A stretch of 8,214 nucleotides of DNA from Lachnospira sp. UBA5912 (GTDB lineage: Bacteria; Bacillota; Clostridia; Lachnospirales; Lachnospiraceae). Below are positions 5,746 through 8,214 of this stretch, piece after piece. Under the pieces are notes generated by a model. The model was given only the letters and a program-made list of their open reading frames with translations. It did not search any database and had not been told where the DNA came from. The position numbers were made by a program, and so were the translations under genes. Position 1 is the stretch's first letter. Every line of letters starts with the position of its first letter. The DNA is taken from positions 21,004 to 29,217 of the forward strand of contig DJDY01000223.1 of NCBI GenBank assembly GCA_002435585.1, read 5' to 3'.

Positions 5746-7434
5746 TTAACAATTCCATTTTCCATTATCAAGAAAATATCTGGCACTTTTTTCTGCTGCA
5801 TTTATAATATCACTGTCGTACCCGATTGTTTTTAACAGCTTTATTGCATTTCTTGTCGTTGCAGGTCCTGTACGTAATTTAAAATCGAATATAACCTCAT
5901 CATCAGTAACTTCTTCCTGAAAATGATAATTATCATATTTACCACTAAGAAGTGATGTAAGTTCAACATCATGTGTTGCTGCAAAAACAAGTGCCTTAGT
6001 ATTATCAACACTTTTTAAGATTTCTGATGAAGCTGCTATTCTCTCAACTGTATTAGTGCCTCGTAACACCTCGTCCACAAACATAAGAACCGGATGTTCA
6101 TCATTCTTATCAACAGCATCAAGTATTCTTTTAAGTGACTTTATCTCAACTATATAATAACTGTTTGAATTACTTAAATCATCTCTTAATGCCATAGATG
6201 AATATATCCTGTATACAGGTGCTTTATAATAATCAGAAACACTTGTATATATAGTCTGGGATAACAGGGCATTTATTGCTATAGTCTTAAGAAATGTTGA
6301 CTTTCCAGATGCATTAGAACCTGTCAGCAATACATTATGGTTTGTACTTATAGAATTTGCTACAGGTTTTTTAAGAAGTGGATGGTACACATTTTTTACT
6401 TCAAGCCCTGTATCATTATTATTTTTAAATTCAGGAACACACCATGCATCAAGCATATTTCTAAATGATGCAACCGCCATGGAAGCTTCTATGAATCCAA
6501 GCGTGTCTATAAGTTCATATATATATTCTTCCTTGTTATGAAACAGCTTTATAAGATTATTGAACTTTATAAGGTCAACATGCGTAAGCATTCTAAGATA
6601 ATCAAGAGCCATCTCTGCTATAGAACCATCAACATTACCTGTTTCAAGCAGCCATGATCTTTTAGTTATATCTGCAAGTTCATCTGTTATATCTTTAAGC
6701 TTAGTATTATATTCTTTAAGAAAATCCACATCAAGCGCCATTATCTTCTTAGCGCCCATAAGCAATTTAACTATGTGGTTAACACATATAAAATATCTGT
6801 CAACCTCCGCTTTAAACTTATAATATGTTATTATCGAAAACGCAACAGCAGCAATACATAACCATATACCAACAACCGGATTCACAACGCATGTAAATAC
6901 TATTGCCACAATAAGAAACAGCATTGACATATAATGAAGCACATTGCTTTTTTTAGAAAGTCCGACCACAACATCACAATAATCACTTATTGATATATGT
7001 TTTGCCCTTCCTATCCACACATATATTTTCTGTAAATCCAGTCTCTTTTCTGAATCAGCATCAAACGCCCGGGCAAGCCTGTCAAGATTTTTTAAAGTTT
7101 TAATATCTGCATCTGGCTGTCTTAACATGCGGTACAGATATTCCTGACCGGCAGATGAATTAGTATTATTCATCATCCTGAATATTTCATCCATGCCAAG
7201 ATCATTCCATGTTATATCATCAATAGAATTCTCGTTTGCATTTCTTTTAAAGTAATGCGATATACTCTCATAATCATCACCGGAGTATTTTCTTTGTGAT
7301 GGTTTTCCCCATCCATTTTTCAGCTTTTTTATAACTGCATTATGTTTTCTTTTATTGTTTGTTATGGTAACATATACTGCTATAATAACTACCAATGCAA
7401 AAAATACAAGTATCTGCATACTTGACTTGTCCAT
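5746..7434 (-). CDS. Membrane-anchored MutS-family ATPase
   Basis: 562 residues, a MutS paralogue rather than the mismatch-repair MutS. One N-terminal membrane segment (about 7-25) is followed by a basic linker. A MutS core-like start (TWNDLGMDEIFRMMNNTNSSAGQEYLY, 75-101) comes next, then two adjacent membrane segments (about 168-184 and 187-204), a helical region, and a C-terminal MutS ATPase domain (about 345-540). Walker A is TGSNASGKST (371-380). The signature-like loop is DDLSNSNSYYIVE (418-430), keeping the serine but replacing the usual GRSTF. Walker B is VLMFVDEVLRGTNTVER (449-465), with D454/E455, and the ATH histidine is 488. The mismatch-reading domain I with Phe-X-Glu and the Smr nuclease of MutS2 are absent. 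The ATG overlaps the deoD stop by one base (TAATG), with GGAGG 7 bases upstream, so the two are co-translated. ATPase activity is likely; the substrate is unknown. The family recurs in Firmicutes as uncharacterised 'MutS-like' proteins (from memory). Confidence 0.88.
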   Translation of the reverse strand: MDKSSMQILVFFALVVIIAVYVTITNNKRKHNAVIKKLKNGWGKPSQRKYSGDDYESISHYFKRNANENSIDDITWNDLGMDEIFRMMNNTNSSAGQEYLYRMLRQPDADIKTLKNLDRLARAFDADSEKRLDLQKIYVWIGRAKHISISDYCDVVVGLSKKSNVLHYMSMLFLIVAIVFTCVVNPVVGIWLCIAAVAFSIITYYKFKAEVDRYFICVNHIVKLLMGAKKIMALDVDFLKEYNTKLKDITDELADITKRSWLLETGNVDGSIAEMALDYLRMLTHVDLIKFNNLIKLFHNKEEYIYELIDTLGFIEASMAVASFRNMLDAWCVPEFKNNNDTGLEVKNVYHPLLKKPVANSISTNHNVLLTGSNASGKSTFLKTIAINALLSQTIYTSVSDYYKAPVYRIYSSMALRDDLSNSNSYYIVEIKSLKRILDAVDKNDEHPVLMFVDEVLRGTNTVERIAASSEILKSVDNTKALVFAATHDVELTSLLSGKYDNYHFQEEVTDDEVIFDFKLRTGPATTRNAIKLLKTIGYDSDIINAAEKSARYFLDNGKWNC

Positions 7435-8162
7435 TATTCACCTCCAAGAGTATAAGATAATCTGGCCGTTTCAAACGAAAGCTTAATCATATCATCAAAA
7501 CCTTCCTGTCGTTCCTCTACAGATAAAGAATCACCATTAAAAAGATTGTCGCTTATTGTAAACATTGCAAGTGCTTTTTTTGATAATCTTGCCGCATTCA
7601 TATATAAAGCAGCAGATTCCATCTCAACAGCAAGAACATTCATATTACTCCATGCTTTATTATACTCTGTATTGTCATTATAAAAAGCATCCGTTGATAT
7701 TACATTGCCAACTTCTACCGGTATACCGTACAGTTTTGACTGATCATATGCATTGTTTAGAAGATTAAAATCAGCTATAGGTGCATAAGTTCCTGGAAGC
7801 TGATACTGCATTGCATAATTGGAATCTGTACATGTTCCCATAGCAAGTACGATATCTCTTAAATCAACCTTATCTGATATAGTTCCCGCTGAACCTATTC
7901 TTATTATACTATCTACATCATAGAATTTAAACAGCTCATAACTATATATTCCCATTGAAGGCATACCCATTCCACTTGCCATAACAGATATTCTCATATC
8001 CCTGTAGGTTCCAGTATATCCATATGTGTTACGTACAGAATTGAATAGCTTTGCATCCTCAAGATAAGTCTCTGCAATATATTTTACTCTCAATGGGTCT
8101 CCTGGCATAATAACTGTCTTGGCTATATCACCAGGCTTTGCCGTATTGTGTGGTGTTGCCAT
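7434..8162 (-). CDS. deoD: Purine nucleoside phosphorylase, DeoD type
   Basis: Cytoplasmic hexameric-type phosphorylase that splits purine (deoxy)ribonucleosides with phosphate into base and (deoxy)ribose-1-phosphate, in purine salvage. It has 242 residues against 239 in E. coli, and starts with the typical MATPHNTAKPGDIA. Active-site residues known from the E. coli enzyme are all present, shifted by one for Met: H5, G21 and R25 (MPGDPLR), R44, R88 and S91 (IRIGSAG), the EME motif E180-M181-E182, D205 (TISDN) and R218. The start at 8162 has AAGGAG 9 bases upstream, and the family N terminus confirms it. The gene ends in TAATG, overlapping the MutS-like gene. It is probably not the first gene of its operon, but the upstream part is cut off, so the promoter is not visible. 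Confidence 0.97.
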   Translation of the reverse strand: MATPHNTAKPGDIAKTVIMPGDPLRVKYIAETYLEDAKLFNSVRNTYGYTGTYRDMRISVMASGMGMPSMGIYSYELFKFYDVDSIIRIGSAGTISDKVDLRDIVLAMGTCTDSNYAMQYQLPGTYAPIADFNLLNNAYDQSKLYGIPVEVGNVISTDAFYNDNTEYNKAWSNMNVLAVEMESAALYMNAARLSKKALAMFTISDNLFNGDSLSVEERQEGFDDMIKLSFETARLSYTLGGE

Positions 8163-8171
8163 ATCATCATT

Positions 8172-8177
8172 CTCCTT
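8172..8177 (-). promoter_or_regulatory. Ribosome binding site of deoD
   Basis: AAGGAG on the minus strand, 9 bases before the deoD ATG. Two out-of-frame ATGs lie between it and the start, but the conserved N terminus of DeoD supports 8162. The remaining bases to the window end (8178-8214) show no promoter and could be the tail of an upstream gene. Confidence 0.75.
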
Positions 8178-8214
8178 TTATTTTAAACAAAGGCTGCATT
8201 CCATACAGAATAAC

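Noticed and set aside
5746..7434. Calling this gene MutS (mismatch repair) or MutS2
   Set aside because: No domain I with Phe-X-Glu, no C-terminal Smr domain, three membrane segments and a shorter length.
8167..8214. Possible 15-codon tail of an upstream gene ending at TGA (8169-8167)
   Set aside because: The frame is open to the window edge and ends near the deoD ribosome binding site, but 15 codons are too few to recognise and the other frames also give short tails.

Overview
The window looks like an AT-rich, endospore-forming Firmicute of the class Clostridia, probably Lachnospiraceae. The evidence is protein similarity by eye, the yqfC-yqfD-phoH sporulation/housekeeping block, AGGAGG-type ribosome binding sites and GTG starts. 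I cannot name genus or species. All supported genes are on the minus strand, so transcription runs from high to low coordinates.

In transcription order, 8162-5746 holds deoD (purine nucleoside phosphorylase) and a membrane-anchored MutS-family ATPase. Their stop and start codons overlap in TAATG, so they are almost certainly one operon. A promoter at 5668-5640 then drives a 49-residue membrane microprotein (5587-5438) followed, one base later, by alaS (alanyl-tRNA synthetase, GTG start at 5436). The alaS ribosome binding site lies inside the last codons of the small gene. The leader before this pair is too short to hold a T-box.

The 197-base region between alaS and rpsU carries a clear sigma-A promoter with an extended -10, a second possible promoter, an A-rich direct repeat, and a roughly 80-base leader that can fold in competing ways. 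The rpsU gene (ribosomal protein S21, 2601-2425) is closed by a very strong intrinsic terminator (2406-2371). Directly after it is a sequence resembling a sigma-E (mother-cell sporulation) promoter. It precedes yqfC (GTG start) and yqfD, two sporulation genes, and then phoH, which runs off the left edge of the window.

The window therefore combines nucleoside salvage, translation (AlaRS, S21), sporulation and RNA-related housekeeping (PhoH). No mobile element, CRISPR array, tRNA or rRNA was seen. No stretch above 300 bases lacks a gene. The least-described items are the microprotein coupled to alaS, the membrane MutS paralogue coupled to deoD, the rpsU leader, and the terminator/sigma-E junction.
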